Counted from the stretch's first letter, positions 9,529 to 18,715 are shown. The stretch: DNA of 20,461 nucleotides from Larix sibirica (GCA_004151065.3 NWUY0300012507.1:55315-75775); one strand, 5' to 3'. Made by a program: numbers and translations. The notes: a model not told the origin generated them from the sequence alone.

Positions 9529-9547
9529 AATACCCCATGAATATATA
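9529..9547. repeat. LINE target-site duplication, left copy
   Basis: AATACCCCATGAATATATA occurs here and again, perfectly, at 18302-18320. It borders the 3' end of the minus-strand LINE, next to a short T-rich run (TTTGTTTT) that is the element's A-rich tail read on the plus strand. A 19-bp duplication is in the usual range for L1-type target-primed insertion. Confidence 0.88.
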
Positions 9548-9817
9548 TTTGTTTTCCCAAGGAAAAAAGCTTTTTATATTATCATAAGAAGAGTCATAAT
9601 TACATATATATGCTAGCATATAGCTTTTGTAACAGTGCTATGCAGTCTGTTCGAGTGTCAAGACCTTCACTATATTTCTACAGTGAGCAAAAAGTTCTGC
9701 TTCATAACATCGTATTGTTCATCAAGAACTGTACAATTGCAAAAAAAACAAAACGGGTCCTTTGAGTGCCCAGAAGTTCAATTTTGAAAAACATATATCG
9801 TGCTGGAAGTATTGTGA
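9548..9817 (-). other. LINE 3' UTR and tail
   Basis: This covers the sequence between the ORF2 stop (TAA at 9820-9818) and the left target-site duplication. It ends (minus strand) in GGGAAAACAAA rather than a long pure poly-A, which is consistent with an old insertion whose tail has eroded. No coding potential is seen. Confidence 0.7.
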
Positions 9818-10312
9818 TTAATGTGTTTCTGTGAAAGGTCTGTGAAAAAATTCATAGACTTCATCCTCCCTAGATTCCATAATCTTCCATGATCCGAACT
9901 CCATAGTCAATCCTTGTTTGGACAGTCGATCATCGGCATAGTTTCTTTTATTGAATACATGTCGACATGTGATAGAGTCAAAATTGGCCATGAGTCTGCA
10001 GACTTCTTCAAACAATGTAACAAGAGAGATTGTTCTGCAACAGTGGGTCTTGTTCACCCAATTTATGACTATGAGAGAATCACCAAAAATTTGAAGCTTT
10101 CTATAGTTTTTCTCCAGAGCATAGCACAACAAAAGTTTCAATGCAAGGAGTTCTGCAAAATTGTTTGTGCATGTTCCTAGGCCCATTTGGATCTGGAAGT
10201 GGTGAGTTTGTGAGAGGAAGAGTGTGGTTCCCCCACCACAGAGGTGATCTTGTGAGGCATCGTCGAAGTATGCCCAGGGAGCTAATATATCTAGCTGTTC
10301 TTCAATGATGAA
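9818..10312 (-). pseudogene. LINE ORF2, RNase H domain (C-terminus)
   Basis: This is an open segment from just after a TGA (10315-10313) to the ORF2 stop. It encodes a type-I RNase H (RVT_3-like) domain that removes the RNA strand of the RNA-DNA hybrid. The acidic residues expected of the family are all visible in order: Asp in WAYFDDASQ, Glu in NNFAELLALK, Asp in IFGDSLIVINW, and Asp in the HVFNKRNYADDRLSKQG motif. The spacing is normal. It lies in the same frame as the zf-RVT region upstream, separated only by the nonsense codon. An RNase H at the C-terminus is a feature of many plant L1 elements. Confidence 0.88.
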
Positions 10313-10903
10313 TCAGGTGGTTGGGGAGGACTTTTGTTGAGGGAAAAAGGAGAGGATGTCTATGCCATGTTTTGTTGTCAGTTCTAGAAGTGAGGATTTT
10401 TCTAGAAAGATGGCAGCATTTCGGGCTAGCCAAATGCCCCAGATATGAATGAGAGGGAGTGCTTTGTGTGAATTTTGTGATGAGGACAACCAAGTGTTCC
10501 AAGCATTTTCTATGGACTGTCCTGTCCAAATGAAACCATGGTTTAATAGAGAGCAGGTGTGTGACCATACTTGTAAGGAAAAAGGTTAGAAAAGGAAGAG
10601 GTGATTGGGGGATTCCTCATCGTTTTTGCACAAAGGACACCATTCAGGTCCTGCCAACTGGCGGTTCTTCATTCTATCCTATGTAGGGATTCTGTTTTCC
10701 AAAACACACCACATGAATATTTTAGCCTTCAGTGGACATTTTAATTTCTAGATTTTGATTTGCCACCATTTGGGGATCAGCGGGAAGGCTAAAGAGCAGA
10801 GGTGTTGATAACCAGTTTGGGGGGTGTAGCAGCCGTGTGCATTTAGTTCCCAAATGAGTTCATCCAGGGAGTCCGTGAGTCGGATATGTGAGGCTCGAAG
10901 TGC
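10313..10903 (-). pseudogene. LINE ORF2, zf-RVT and linker region
   Basis: The minus-strand reading in the same frame as the RNase H domain gives GCYTPQTGYQHL, then CPLKAKIFMWCVLENRIPT, EWCPLC and ESPNHLF, then HKALPLIHIWGIWLARN. This is the standard order of the zf-RVT (reverse-transcriptase zinc-binding) domain and following linker of plant LINEs. Stops interrupt it at TAG 10750-10748 and TAG 10681-10679 (both at positions where Trp is expected), TAA 10588-10586, and TGA 10315-10313. The zinc ligands Cys-x2-Cys and His are present, while the final Cys falls at or next to the TAA. Confidence 0.82.
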
Positions 10904-13144
10904 GGTTGTGTATCTATTCCATTCTGCTGTCCAGTCTAAAGGTATCTCTAGATCTTCAATACTCTTCTAACCCTAATTCCAGAATTTTTTCGAAGTTGGA
11001 TCAGCAAGCTAATCAAGGTGGAAGTATCCAGAGTCATTTAGGAGCTGAATTAGCAGTGGCGGTAGAGTGTGCTAGAATTGACTACCTGGCCATGGATCTG
11101 CTCCAATTCAGACTTTTGTTCCATTCCCTACTTTCCAAGTGAGTCCACTAAGGATAAGTGGGAGGGCATTGAGATTACTTTCCATATGATGGATCCTGAA
11201 GTGGGATTGGTATGTGTTGAGTTCCTGATCCAATCCCAAATGGTTAGTGGGGAAATGTATTTGTAGGATACAACCGTTTCCCAAAGACTTTTTGTTGTAA
11301 TTAATCTCCAGCTAGCTTTTGCTGCAAGTTCTTTTGCAAAGAGTGTTATGTTTTTGAGCCCCCAGCCTCCTTGAGATTTTGGGCATGCAATCTGATCCCA
11401 ATTTACCCATGGTGTGACTTTTTGTTCCTTTTTTCCTGTCCAGAGGAACCGGGAGCAGAGTTTCCTTGTTTTTTCCAAGATGGATTTTGGGATCCATTCC
11501 AGGGCCATCCAGTATACAGGAATAGCTTCTAGGATAGATTTGATTAGAACTAGGCACCCTGCTGTAGAAAGCCATCTGTTGCTCCAGATATTTATCCTGC
11601 TTTCCAATTTTGCAATTAGCCAAAGCCAATCTTCTTTTTTGTAGTTGTTTGGATTCAGTTTGAAGCCCAAATATTTGAGACCAGCATCCAGGGTGGAGAC
11701 AGCAAAAGGAAAGAAGACCCGGAGCCTGTTGATGGCTTATGTTTCTAGATTGAAAGTGGTGATAGTGGATTTTTGTTCATTGAGTTTCATGCCCGTGGCT
11801 CTGCATAAAAGTTTCAAAATTTCTGAGAGCATCTCAGCTTCCTTGTGTGATCCATTACAGAAGATTAGGATATTGTCTACAAAGAGTAGATGAGTGATAT
11901 TAAGATTCTCAGCGATTTTGATTCCTTTGAAGGCTCCTTTGCTTTTGACATCAATGATGGCTCTACTCGGACCTTCGGCCACCAGGAGGAAGAGGAGTGG
12001 TGAGAGCAAGCATCCTTGATGCAGACCTCTTTGCGAGTGGAAGAAAGGTGTAGGGGACCCCTTGATTAGGACAAAAAAAGATGTTGTGGTGATGCAAGCA
12101 AAGATCCATTTGATGAAGGGATAGTTAAAGCCTAGGTGAGTGAGCAGAAGTCTAAGGTAGAGCTAACTTACCCTGTCGAAAGCCTTTGAAAGGTCAATTT
12201 TGAGGATGGCCCCTTTAGATTTATTGACCTTGAGGCTATGCATGCCTTCCTGGGAAGCTCCAATTGCCTCGTGGATTTGTCTGTTCTCTAGAAAACCAAA
12301 TTGCTTGGGTGAGATAATTTTTGAGAGAACCTTCTTGAATCTTTGAGCTATCACCTTTGCAACCACTTTGTAGGTGATGTTGCAGAGTGATATGGGTCTG
12401 TAGTCCTCTAGACAAAGAGAGTTCTCTTTTTTTGGGATGAGTGCTATAAAGCTCGAATTTCGTGGAGGGTGTATGTGTCCATTCACCCGTGATTCTTCCA
12501 CCAGATGGAGTAGATCTGGCCCAATGATGTCGAAGGATGCCAAAAAGAATTCAATGCTCCATCCACTGGTCCCGGGATTTTATTTTATTGAAAGCTATGA
12601 AGAGTTGCTTTAAGCTCTTCTTCTATGACTTCTTCAAAGATCTCTAATTTGTCCCCATTAGAGATGCCTGAGGGGAAGAGACTAGAGATCTTCATAAATT
12701 CTGCAATAGTGGCCTCCTGTTCTTCTTTAAAGAGTCTTGCAAAGAAAGCAGTGCTGGTCTTGGCCAGATCTTCAAAGGTAGAGACCCTTTCATTCATGTT
12801 GTTCTTCAGTTCCTAGATTGTATTGTTTTGTTTCCTCCCCTTTGCATAGGCTTGAAAGAATTTGGTGTTGTCATCCCCACTAGCCATCCAAGTTGCTCTG
12901 CTCTTGAGCCTCCAGATTTCCTCTCTTTCTTTTAAGATTTTAGTTCTGTTGGATTCAAGAGAGAGCAGTTTTTCCTTGTCCACCCGGTTGAGGAAACCTC
13001 CCCCCTCACTACTTTGGAGCTCTGCTAGCTCAGCTTCGATCTGGAGAATAGCCCGGTCATCAGCCAGTTTTTTCTCTTTTGCCCAAGCCTTTAAAAGTCC
13101 CTTAATTTTAGAGAGGTTCTGAGCAAAATGTATGCCTGCAGGAT
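10904..13144 (-). pseudogene. LINE ORF2 middle segment, copy A (linker plus reverse transcriptase)
   Basis: In minus order this runs from the endonuclease-RT linker (LLSLESNRTKILKE near 12950) through RT fingers (SFIALIPKK, DYRPISLCN), palm motif A (KIDLSKAFDRV near 12180), motif B (GCLLSPLLF near 11995), motif C (FVDN at 11880-11872), thumb (KYLGFKLN) and onward to the region before zf-RVT. Lesions include TAG 12815-12813, a TAA near 12585, a frameshift just after it, TAG 12165-12163, TAA near 11737, and a frameshift near 11150. Positions 11342-12888 match 13585-15131 base for base as far as I can read. The arms 10904-11341 and 12889-13144 match copy B only at about 80-85% by eye. The right end abuts the n at 13145. 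Confidence 0.85.
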
Positions 13145-13145
13145 N
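13145..13145. other. Single-base assembly gap between the two ORF2 copies
   Basis: One n stands exactly at the junction of copies A and B, between GCAGGAT and AGCTGTG. A gap of one base usually marks a join of unknown or negative length made by an assembler, so the duplication may be an unmerged overlap. Confidence 0.85.
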
Positions 13146-15388
13146 AGCTGTGTATCTATTCCAATCTGTTGTCCATTCTATAGGAAGCTTGAGATCCTCA
13201 AGACTCTTCCAACCTTGACTCCAGAAATTTGCCGAAACTGGGTCCGCAAGCTGATAGAGGTGGAAATATCCAGAGTTATGTAGATGTTGAATTAACGACG
13301 ATGGTAGAGTGTGTTGGAGTTGGATTCCAGGCCATGGATCTACTCCAATTCAAACTTTTGTTCCATTCCCTACTTTCCAAGTGAGGCCAGTATGGATCAG
13401 TGGAAAATCATTACAGATTGCTTTCCAAATGATGGACCCCGAAGTAGGGTTAGTATGTGTTGTGTTCCTGATCCAATCCCAAATGGTTAGTGGGGCAATG
13501 TATTTGTAAGTTACCACCGTCTCCCAAAGGATTTTTGTTGTGATTAATCTCCAGCCAGCTTTTGCTGCAAGTGCTTTTGCAAATAGTGTTATGTTTTTGA
13601 GCCCCCAGCCTCCTTGAGATTTTGGGCATGCAATCTGATCCCAATTTACCCATGGTGTGACTTTTTGTTCCTTTTTTCCTGTCCAGAGGAACCGGGAGCA
13701 GAGTTTCCTTGTTTTTTCCAAGATGGATTTTGGGATCCATTCCAGGGCCATCCAGTATACAGGAATAGCTTCTAGGATAGATTTGATTAGAACTAGGCAC
13801 CCTGCTGTAGAAAGCCATCTGTTGCTCCAGATATTTATCCTGCTTTCCAATTTTGCAATTAGCCAAAGCCAATCTTCTTTTTTGTAGTTGTTTGGATTCA
13901 GTTTGAAGCCCAAATATTTGAGACCAGCATCCAGGGTGGAGACAGCAAAAGGAAAGAAGACCCGGAGCCTGTTGATGGCTTATGTTTCTAGATTGAAAGT
14001 GGTGATAGTGGATTTTTGTTCATTGAGTTTCATGCCCGTGGCTCTGCATAAAAGTTTCAAAATTTCTGAGAGCATCTCAGCTTCCTTGTGTGATCCATTA
14101 CAGAAGATTAGGATATTGTCTACAAAGAGTAGATGAGTGATATTAAGATTCTCAGCGATTTTGATTCCTTTGAAGGCTCCTTTGCTTTTGACATCAATGA
14201 TGGCTCTACTCGGACCTTCGGCCACCAGGAGGAAGAGGAGTGGTGAGAGCAAGCATCCTTGATGCAGACCTCTTTGCGAGTGGAAGAAAGGTGTAGGGGA
14301 CCCCTTGATTAGGACAAAAAAAGATGTTGTGGTGATGCAAGCAAAGATCCATTTGATGAAGGGATAGTTAAAGCCTAGGTGAGTGAGCAGAAGTCTAAGG
14401 TAGAGCTAACTTACCCTGTCGAAAGCCTTTGAAAGGTCAATTTTGAGGATGGCCCCTTTAGATTTATTGACCTTGAGGCTATGCATGCCTTCCTGGGAAG
14501 CTCCAATTGCCTCGTGGATTTGTCTGTTCTCTAGAAAACCAAATTGCTTGGGTGAGATAATTTTTGAGAGAACCTTCTTGAATCTTTGAGCTATCACCTT
14601 TGCAACCACTTTGTAGGTGATGTTGCAGAGTGATATGGGTCTGTAGTCCTCTAGACAAAGAGAGTTCTCTTTTTTTGGGATGAGTGCTATAAAGCTCGAA
14701 TTTCGTGGAGGGTGTATGTGTCCATTCACCCGTGATTCTTCCACCAGATGGAGTAGATCTGGCCCAATGATGTCGAAGGATGCCAAAAAGAATTCAATGC
14801 TCCATCCACTGGTCCCGGGATTTTATTTTATTGAAAGCTATGAAGAGTTGCTTTAAGCTCTTCTTCTATGACTTCTTCAAAGATCTCTAATTTGTCCCCA
14901 TTAGAGATGCCTGAGGGGAAGAGACTAGAGATCTTCATAAATTCTGCAATAGTGGCCTCCTGTTCTTCTTTAAAGAGTCTTGCAAAGAAAGCAGTGCTGG
15001 TCTTGGCCAGATCTTCAAAGGTAGAGACCCTTTCATTCATGTTGTTCTTCAGTTCCTAGATTGTATTGTTTTGTTTCCTCCCCTTTGCATAGGCTTGAAA
15101 GAATTTGGTGTTGTCATCCCCACTAGCCATCAAAGTTGATCTGCTCTTGAGCGTCCAAATTTCCTCTCTTTCTTTTAGAATTTTAGTTCTGTTAGATTCA
15201 AGAGAGAGCAGTTTTCCCTTGTCCATCTAGTTAAGGAAGCCTCTCCCATCACTTCTTTGGATTTCCGCTAGCTCGGCTTCAATATGGAGAATAGCCCGAT
15301 TGTCCACCAATTTTTCCTCTTTTGCCCAAACTTTTAGAAGTCCCGTTATTTTAGAGATATTTTGGGAAAAATGTATGCCAGCATGGTT
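13146..15388 (-). pseudogene. LINE ORF2 middle segment, copy B (linker plus reverse transcriptase)
   Basis: This has the same content and order as copy A, shifted by 2,243 bp (2,242 at the left end, so one indel). Stops are TAG 15229-15227, TAG 15058-15056 (Trp expected before ELKN), TAA near 14828 followed by a frameshift before GWSIEFF, TAG 14408-14406 (Trp expected after FDRVS), TAA 13982-13980 and TGA at about 13350 (Arg expected in GTKV-IG). The RT catalytic motif reads FVDN instead of FADD (14123-14115), which replaces a catalytic Asp with Asn. Its left arm (13146-13584) keeps its frame better than the equivalent arm of copy A. Its right arm continues unbroken into the endonuclease. Confidence 0.85.
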
Positions 15389-16200
15389 TCCTGCATCTGC
15401 TACAAAAGGGGTCCAGTTGTTGTGAATGCATTCAAGAACTTCTACTTCTTTGAGCCATGCCTCACAAAATTTGAAGGGACTTGGGGGTTTGTTAGGGTTC
15501 CTGAGGATTTCTAAGCAGATGGGGAGGTGGTCGGAATCTCCTCTAGAGTCTACCCAATGTTTAAATTGAAAGTCACGTTCCAGAAGGCCTTCGGCCAAGA
15601 GGAATCTGTCAAGTCTCTTAGCAATCCTTTCTTCCCCAAGCCTTTTGTTCATCCATGTTAGTAAGAATTTTATGGGATCAAGATCCACCAACTTTAGGTT
15701 TTGGAGTAAATTGGTGAAGAAGTTTGCCATAGAATCTAATCTTGCTCTTGGTCCCCAAACTTCATGAGAGCCAAATGTAAAGTTGAGGTCTCCACCAATT
15801 ACAGTATTTTCTGCTCTTACCAAGGGGACTTTTGGATGGTCTCTTAGAAATCAAGTCTAGCTGTGTAAGGGTTGTAGATGTTGATGATATTTAGGGAGAG
15901 AGCAGCCTCTTCCCAAACAACTTGTACGCCCAAGCCAAAATTGGCACTCCAAGAGTTTGTGAGCTTGATAGTAGACTGATTCCATCCAATTGCCAAACCA
16001 CCAGAATTCCCTCTAGCACTTTGGGTGAGGAAGGAGTATGTTGAAGAGATAGAGTGAAGGATAGATGAAACTTCAGTTTCAGAGCCAAAATTTTCTTGTA
16101 GGAGGATTACATCATGTTTGAGGATCAAGAGCATCCTCTTGAGGGCAAGTTTTTTCCAGGTACTTGCCAAACCCCTAGAGTTGTATGAGAGGAGCTTCAT
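15389..16200 (-). pseudogene. LINE ORF2, N-terminal endonuclease domain
   Basis: ORF2 starts at ATG 16200-16198 (MKLLSYNSRGL), overlapping the ORF1 stop. The product is an exonuclease-endonuclease-phosphatase (AP-like) domain that nicks the target DNA to prime reverse transcription. Visible signature residues are Asn7 in SYNSRG, Glu36 in LLQENFG, Asp and Asn in GGDLNF, and Asp-His in SDHLPI. A frameshift near 15850 separates the first about 118 codons (ending YTARLDF-stop) from the rest; reading in the neighbouring frame continues as LRDHPKVPLVRAENTVIGG. The active-site residues are all present, so the domain is inactivated by the frame break rather than by substitution. Confidence 0.88.
16197..16200 (-). 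promoter_or_regulatory. ATGA overlap of ORF1 stop and ORF2 start
   Basis: The ORF1 stop (TGA, 16199-16197) and the ORF2 start (ATG, 16200-16198) share two bases. An overlapping stop-start is the geometry expected for translation of ORF2 by termination and reinitiation. An in-frame upstream ATG (16221) exists, but the protein from 16200 begins exactly like other LINE endonucleases. Confidence 0.75.
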
Positions 16201-18107
16201 CGGGGAACCCCTGCAGGGCATTTTTCTCTAAGCGCCCCAGTGATTGTTTTATGTTTTCCATTTTCCTGATCTCGAAGTGATTTTTGTTGAGTAAGAGAAA
16301 GGTGTGAAGGTTGTCCTTTTCCTTTTTTTTCTAGGGGAAGGGTAGGGTTTTTCCCTAAACCAGAGTTGGGGAGAGGGTCAGGTAGGGTTGGGATATCTCT
16401 AGATTTGAGGTGGAAATGTATTGTGGAAGAAGTGGCTAAGGTATTCGGTGAGGAGGGTAGTGTTGGGGAAGTGGGGGTGTGAGCAGGAGAAGTATTTGTG
16501 GTTTCAAGGAGGGAGACTTTTGTTGCTAAGTGTGAAAGGGAGAGTGGAGGGTCCGAGGTTGTAAGGGGAGCAGATTCATTGAAATGCAAAGAAATTAAAT
16601 GATTGTTCAGGTTAGAGACTGATGTAGTACCTGGGGGGTTCGGGGCTCATGGAGGAGAGTGGTCCTGAACTCATGTTGTGTTGAGCTGGGGCACAGTAGT
16701 AGTTGGCAGTTGGAGAAGCTTCATTGGAGCAGTTGTGTGTTCTGTAGTAGGTACTGTAGAATTCCTTTTGTTTTCCTAAGCCAGTTTTTCCTGTGCCATC
16801 CATCGTTTACGTATAGGATCCTTGGAGAGCCCTAAAGTATAGTTGCATGCAATATGTCCTGTTTCGTGGCAATGGTGGCACCGGAATGGAATTCCTTCGT
16901 AATCAAGAATCTGCTTTCTAGTGGTTGAGCCCCGAAGTAGATTGATGTGAGCCCGAAGCTCTGTCCTAATATTCAGAGAGAGAAAGATTCGTGCAACCTT
17001 TTGAATCTGAGTCTGTTGATAAGAGAGATCGGCTTCCAAGAAGACCCCCAAGGCGTTTCTGAGGTCCCACAGGGAGGTCGGGTTCCAAAATTCCCAGGGA
17101 AAGCCAGGCAATCTAACCCAAACCGGAATGGTATCAAGTTTTTCACTATCAGCATCAAAAAGGGGCATCCAGTATTTGAGCATGATGGGTATTGACCCAA
17201 AGCTCCAATTGTGTTTCAATATCAAGTCCGCATCTTCGGAGATTTTGAAGAAGAAACCAAACTAGCCTTTGGAGAGTGCACTGATTTCTGGTACACACTG
17301 GATAATGCCCATCCACTTATTTCGAACCCATGTGTCCTTCTCTTCAGGAGTGGGATTACGATCGTGAAATTTCCCAACTAGGGTTCATTCTACCATGAGC
17401 CCTGCTTCATCGAGCAAAATGTTTACGCCACAAACAAGGTTGAGTGGGCTTCCTGTCGGGGAAAGACATTTGTTTTTCCATTTTTTGATGGGAGATAACC
17501 TTTCATTGCTGTCGCCTGCCACAAAGCCTGCTCGGTCATCTCCACTATGTTTGTATGAATTAGTTGTGGGTGGGGAACCGTGGGAGTCCTCCAGGTGAAG
17601 AAGGGATTCTATAAATCCCTCGAGGCTTTGAATATTCACGCAGTCCGACGAATTTTTAGCATGTTGTGGTGAATGGTCGGGTATTGTTCCGATCCAGCCT
17701 GCTTCCAAATCGGCTATCCATGTTTGTTCAAGTGACGGGATGGAGGTCTGTAGGTGGGAAGAGAAAGGGTCCAGGAGAAGGAAGTTTGGGTCAGATGTGG
17801 GGTGGAAGGGTTTCGAGGTGAAGAAAGTATGGGGGGCTGAGAGGTAAGTGGAGCTGTGTTCCTGTGGTAAAGGAGAGACTGCTAGCGGTGACCATGGAAG
17901 GTGGATATCGGGGGATGCGAAGTTTGGTGTGGGAGAAACTGGAACCCTAGCGTCCATTCTTGCATGGGAGATTTGACAGGCTCCAGCTGTCAGCGAAGAG
18001 GGAAAAACGGCGGTAACAGTGAAAGAGGCAGTTGATGGGGAGATGAAAACGGAGTCGTGTTTCCACAAGTCATCCGAAAAATCCAAGAGTTCTTCCTTGG
18101 GATCCAT
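16197..18107 (-). pseudogene. LINE ORF1 (DUF4283-like domain plus zinc knuckle), five in-frame stops
   Basis: This is a single minus-strand frame of 636 codons from ATG 18107 (MDPKEELLDFSDD) to TGA 16199-16197. It is the nucleic-acid-binding protein of the LINE ribonucleoprotein. Residues 1 to about 240 are Ser/Pro-rich and low in structure. Residues about 240-400 form a DUF4283-like domain (TLVGKFHDRNPT, DTIPVWVRLPGFPWEFWN). A zinc knuckle follows near residue 410 (RCHHCHETGHIACNY), then a Ser/Thr/Pro-rich tail. The last knuckle Cys position reads Tyr (TAT). Stops are TGA 17387-17385, TAG 17264-17262 (Trp expected in KG-FGFFFK), TAG 16778-16776, TGA 16673-16671 and TGA 16649-16647. I saw no frameshift, only nonsense changes. 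Confidence 0.85.
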
Positions 18108-18301
18108 GTGACCAGGGTTAGTGAGTGGGATTGGAGAGGGGAAGTGTCAAAACGTAAGGAGGGAAGGTTCGGGGGTTGTAGGAGTAACCCCATGGGATTA
18201 AAGGCACAGTGAAAAAAATCCATCCCGAAACCTTCACAGCTATCCTTCTCCGAACCTTCGCTCTATCGCGTCCCCTCTCACCTTAAATATCTCTTAGGAT
18301 C
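18108..18301 (-). other. LINE 5' UTR
   Basis: This is the 194 bp between the right target-site duplication and the ORF1 ATG. On the minus strand it starts GATCCTAAGAGATATTTAAGG and then becomes GC-richer. Plant LINEs carry an internal promoter in this position, but no specific element was recognised. Presence of a complete ORF1 and a 5' UTR argues against 5' truncation. Confidence 0.65.
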
Positions 18302-18320
18302 AATACCCCATGAATATATA
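18302..18320. repeat. LINE target-site duplication, right copy
   Basis: A perfect 19-bp copy of AATACCCCATGAATATATA (9529-9547), bordering the 5' end of the minus-strand LINE. The flanks diverge at once on both sides: TTTG against CACA, and AAAT against GATC. Confidence 0.88.
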
Positions 18321-18486
18321 CACAATAGATCCTTTGAATCAATATAGCACAGAGCACGAAAATGGTGTGCTGGAACAACAAAAAGTAGAGGATGCACTCC
18401 TGCGGAGAGCATCATGTTTGATTTCAATGTCAGCATTGATTGACTATACATTTGAGTTAAACCCATTAGAAAGATTGCAGTACTAA
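18310..18486 (+). other. 58-codon open frame at the LINE insertion site, unidentified
   Basis: The ATG lies inside the right target-site duplication, and the frame runs 58 codons to TAA at 18484-18486. The product (MNIYTIDPLNQYSTEHENG..., then VEDALLRRASCLISMSALID) has a balanced, protein-like composition unusual for this AT-rich region. A GTAAGT donor-like motif lies a few bases after the stop. I do not recognise a family. It could be a chance frame, an old exon or a gene fragment. Before the insertion the ATG would have been preceded by an in-frame TAA 9 bp upstream, so any upstream extension would need splicing. Confidence 0.25.
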
Positions 18487-18559
18487 GTGTAAGTGACACC
18501 ATTTTGACATTTACCTGGTTAAGTTTATGCGTCAACTTTCATCTACTATTGATCACTGT

Positions 18560-18715
18560 TTTTAGTATCATTGTGATTTGATGGTTTTTTTACTTTATCA
18601 TTCTGATTTGATGATTTATTTTATCATGAATAGATAAATACCATTCTAAATAATCTTATTAATAAATATCTTTATCATGAATAGATAAATATCATCCTAA
18701 AAACTATCGTTGACC
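18560..18715. repeat. 51-bp tandem duplication in AT-rich DNA
   Basis: TTATCATGAATAGATAAATA begins at 18621 and again at 18672 (51-bp period), each followed by CCATTCTAAA / TCATCCTAAA. A smaller upstream pair (TTGTGATTTGATGG, TTCTGATTTGATGA) suggests a second, older repeat. Confidence 0.7.

Larger units (their letters stand above)
9548..18301 (-). mobile_element. L1-type LINE retrotransposon, minus strand, with internal duplication
   Basis: This is a plant L1-clade non-LTR retrotransposon bounded by a 19-bp target-site duplication. In 5'-to-3' (minus) order it has a 5' UTR (18301-18108), ORF1 with DUF4283-like and CCHC domains, ORF2 with endonuclease, reverse transcriptase, zf-RVT and RNase H domains, a short 3' UTR, and a weak A-rich tail. 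The span is 8,754 bp, which is long. About 2.24 kb of ORF2 is present twice (10904-13144 and 13146-15388), with an n between the copies. Without the duplicate the element would be about 6.5 kb, a normal size. Both ORFs carry many stops, so the copy cannot move autonomously. The ends are well defined, so the outer parts come from one insertion; the central part may be misassembled. Confidence 0.9.

Noticed and set aside
11414-14136. Plus-strand open frames of 76-86 codons within the LINE, present in duplicate
   Set aside because: They are antisense shadows of ORF2. They occur twice only because the underlying segment is duplicated.
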